NCBI RefSeq assembly: GCF_027942865.1
Contig: NC_134515.1
Span: 2,858,839-2,922,838, forward strand
DNA: 64,000 bases
Direction of reading: 5' to 3'
From: Odontesthes bonariensis
Lineage: Eukaryota > Chordata > Actinopteri > Atheriniformes > Atherinopsidae
Within the stretch, counting starts at the first letter, position 1. Every line of letters starts with the position of its first letter. Under the pieces are notes generated by a model that searched no databases, was not told the DNA's origin, and worked only from the letters and a program-made list of their open reading frames with translations. Shown in pieces: positions 61,613-64,000 of the stretch. The translations under genes were made by a program, and so were the position numbers.

Positions 61613-63945
61613 CATCAAAGTTCTGTTCCTAACTGATGGGGACGGATCCACCTTAAGAAGGCTGATCAAAATTCGGTTCCTAACTGACGGGGGACGGATC
61701 CACCTTAAGAAGGCTGATCAAAGTTCGGTTATTAACTGACGGGGCACGGATCCACCTTGAGAAGGCTGATCAAAGTTCTGTTCCTAACTGACGGGGGACG
61801 GATCCACCTTAAGAAGGCTGATCAAAGTTCTGTTCCTAACTGACGGGGGACGGATCCATCTTAAGAAGGCTGATCAAAGTTCTGTTCCTAACTGACGGGC
61901 CACGGATCCACCTTAAGAAGGGCGATCAAAGTTCTGTTCCTAACTGACGGGGGACGGATCCACCTTAAGAAGGCTGATCAAAGTTCTGTTCCTAACTGAC
62001 GGGGGACGGATCCATCTTAAGAAGGCTGATCAAAGTTCTGTTCCTAACTGACGGGGGACGGATCCACCTTAAGAAGGCTGATCAAAGTTCTGTTCCTAAC
62101 TGACGGGGAACGGATCCACCTTAAGAAGGCTGATCAAAGTTCTGTTCCTATCTGACGGGGGACGGATCCACCTTAAGAAGGCTGATCAAAGTTCTGTTCC
62201 TAACTGACGGGCCAAGGATCCATCTTAAGAAGGCTGATCAAAGATCTGTTCCTAACTGACGGGGGACGGATCCACCTTAAGAAGGCTGATCAAAGTTCTG
62301 TTCCTAACTGACGGGGGACGGATCCACCTTAAGAAGGCTGATCAAAGTTCTGTTCCTAACTGACGGGGGACGGATCCATCTTAAGAAGGCTGATCAAAGT
62401 TCTGTTCCTAACTGACGGGCCACGGATCCACCTTAAGAAGGCTGATCAAAGTTCTGTTCCTAACTTACGGGGGACGGATCCACCTTAAGAAAGCTGATCA
62501 AAGTTCGGTTCCTAACTGACGGGGCACGGATCCACCTTAAGAAGGCTGATCAAAGTTCTGTTGCTAACTGACGGGGACGGATCCACCTTAAGAAGGCTGA
62601 TCAAAGTTCTGTTCCTAACTGACGGGGGACGGATCCACCTTAAGAAGGCTGATCAAAGTTCTGTTCCTAACTGACAGGGACGGATCCACCTTAAGAAGGC
62701 TGATCAAAGTTCTGTTCCTAACTTACGGGGGACGGATCCTGCACCTTGAGAAGGCTGATCAAAGTTCTGTTCCTAACTGACGGGGGACGGATCCACCTTA
62801 AGAAGGCTGATCAAAGTTCTGTTCCTAACTGACAGGGACGGATCCACCTTAAGAAGGCTGATCAAAGTTCTGTTCCTAACTGACGGGGGACGGATCCTGC
62901 ACCTTGAGAAGGCTGATCAAAGTTCGGTTCCTAACTTACGGGGGACGGATCCACCTTAAGAAGGCTGATCAAAGTTCTGTTCCTAACTGACGGGGACGGA
63001 TCCATCTTAAGAAGGCTGATCAAAGTTCTGTTCCTAACTGACGGGGGACGGATCCATCTTAAGAAGGCTGATCAAAGATCTGTTCCTAACTGACGGGGAC
63101 GGATCCATCTTAAGAAGGCTGATCAAAGATCTGTTCCTAACTGACGGGGGACGGATCCACCTTAAGAAGGCTGATCAAAGTTCTGTTCCTAACTGACGGG
63201 GGACGGATCCACCTTAAGAAGGCTGATCAAAGTTCTGTTCCTAACTGACGGGGGACGGATCCATCTTAAGAAGGCTGATCAAAGTTCTGTTCCTAACTGA
63301 CGGGCCACGGATCCACCTTAAGAAGGCTGATCAAAGTTCTGTTCCTAACTTACGGGGGACGGATCCACCTTAAGAAAGCTGATCAAAGTTCGGTTCCTAA
63401 CTGACGGGGCACGGATCCACCTTAAGAAGGCTGATCAAAGTTCTGTTGCTAACTGACGGGGACGGATCCACCTTAAGAAGGCTGATCAAAGTTCTGTTCC
63501 TAACTGACGGGGGACGGATCCACCTTAAGAAGGCTGATCAAAGTTCTGTTCCTAACTGACAGGGACGGATCCACCTTAAGAAGGCTGATCAAAGTTCTGT
63601 TCCTGACTGACGGGGGACGGATCCATCTTAAGAAGGCTGATCAAAGTTCTGTTCCTAACTTACGGGGGATGGATCCACCTTAAGAAGGCTGATCAAAGTT
63701 CGGTTCCTAACTGACGGGGGACGGATCCATCTTAAGAAGGCTGATCAAAGTTCTGTTCCTAACTGACGGGGACGGATCCATCTTAAGAAGGCTGATCAAA
63801 GTTCTGTTCCTAACTGACGGGGATGGATCCACCTTAAGAAGGCTGATCAAAGATCTGTTCCTAACTTACGGGGGACGGATCCACCTTAAGAAGGCTGATC
63901 AAAGTTTGGTTCCTAACTGACGGGGGACGGATCCACCTTGACATG
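61613..63945. repeat. 52-bp satellite, about 45 copies
   Basis: The unit contains CTGATCAAAGTTCTGTTCCT, AACTGACGGGGGACGGATCC and ACCTTAAGAAGG. Variants include GGTTCC, CTTACG, CATCTT, GCCACGG and a TGC insertion (GGATCCTGCACC). Marker variants recur about 885 bp apart (17 units), for example AAGAAAGCTGATC near 62490 and 63373, showing block duplication. Confidence 0.97.
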
Positions 63946-63964
63946 CGCGTCGAGAGACCTGGTC

Positions 63965-63986
63965 ATTCGGGGCTTCAGCCCCGAAT
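63965..63986. other. Perfect 10-bp hairpin at the window edge
   Basis: ATTCGGGGCT and AGCCCCGAAT are exact inverted repeats around TC. It starts the non-repetitive DNA after the 52-bp array. Its role is unknown; a G+C-rich hairpin like this could also be part of a transposon end. Confidence 0.5.
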
Positions 63987-64000
63987 CTCTCTGGACTGAC

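Noticed and set aside
61613..63945. CRISPR-like or operator-array interpretation of the 52-bp array
   Set aside because: Units are contiguous with point variants and no spacers; it is a minisatellite.

Overview
This window is teleost fish nuclear DNA. It has spliced genes with GT-AG introns, fish-type lectin genes, non-LTR retrotransposons (Rex1/L2-like, Rex3/RTE-like, L1-like), many hAT, Tc1 and TTAA-type DNA elements, and very many minisatellites. All calls come from reading the sequence. No alignment or database search was run, so family names for transposons are recognition-based. Layout: 1-11.25 kb is repeat-rich intergenic DNA. 11.25-23.09 kb (minus strand) is a complete 11-exon gene for EDEM2, the ER alpha-mannosidase-like factor of glycoprotein ERAD, with introns full of nested transposons. 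23.1-32.2 kb is intergenic: an L1 fragment, a Tc1 remnant, two hAT-like elements with a BED-finger fragment, a 55-bp satellite of about 57 copies, and the 3' end of an LTR retrotransposon. 32.2-36.1 kb (plus) is a complete gene for a secreted single-domain C-type lectin. 40.17-54.57 kb (plus) is a second, distinct lectin gene with two C-type lectin domains and a conserved basic tail; its introns carry several transposons and a roughly 3.5-kb 14/15-bp satellite. 60.16-60.47 kb holds one scavenger-receptor cysteine-rich (SRCR) exon. The right end is a 52-bp satellite. Functionally, EDEM2 trims mannose from misfolded glycoproteins in the ER; the two lectins are secretory-pathway proteins of the type used in fish innate immunity, as are SRCR proteins. 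No operon-like linkage is implied. The most interesting points are: (1) a 21-bp minisatellite translated in frame inside edem2, adding about 152 residues of heptapeptide repeat between the GH47 domain and the C-terminal cysteine tail; (2) the two-domain lectin ends in a KDEL-like NDEL; (3) at least five minisatellites here sit inside transposon copies, several apparently grown from the element's own sequence, including a multi-kilobase satellite seeded in a Tc1-type transposase gene; (4) clear insertion histories from target-site duplications and from empty sites elsewhere in the window.
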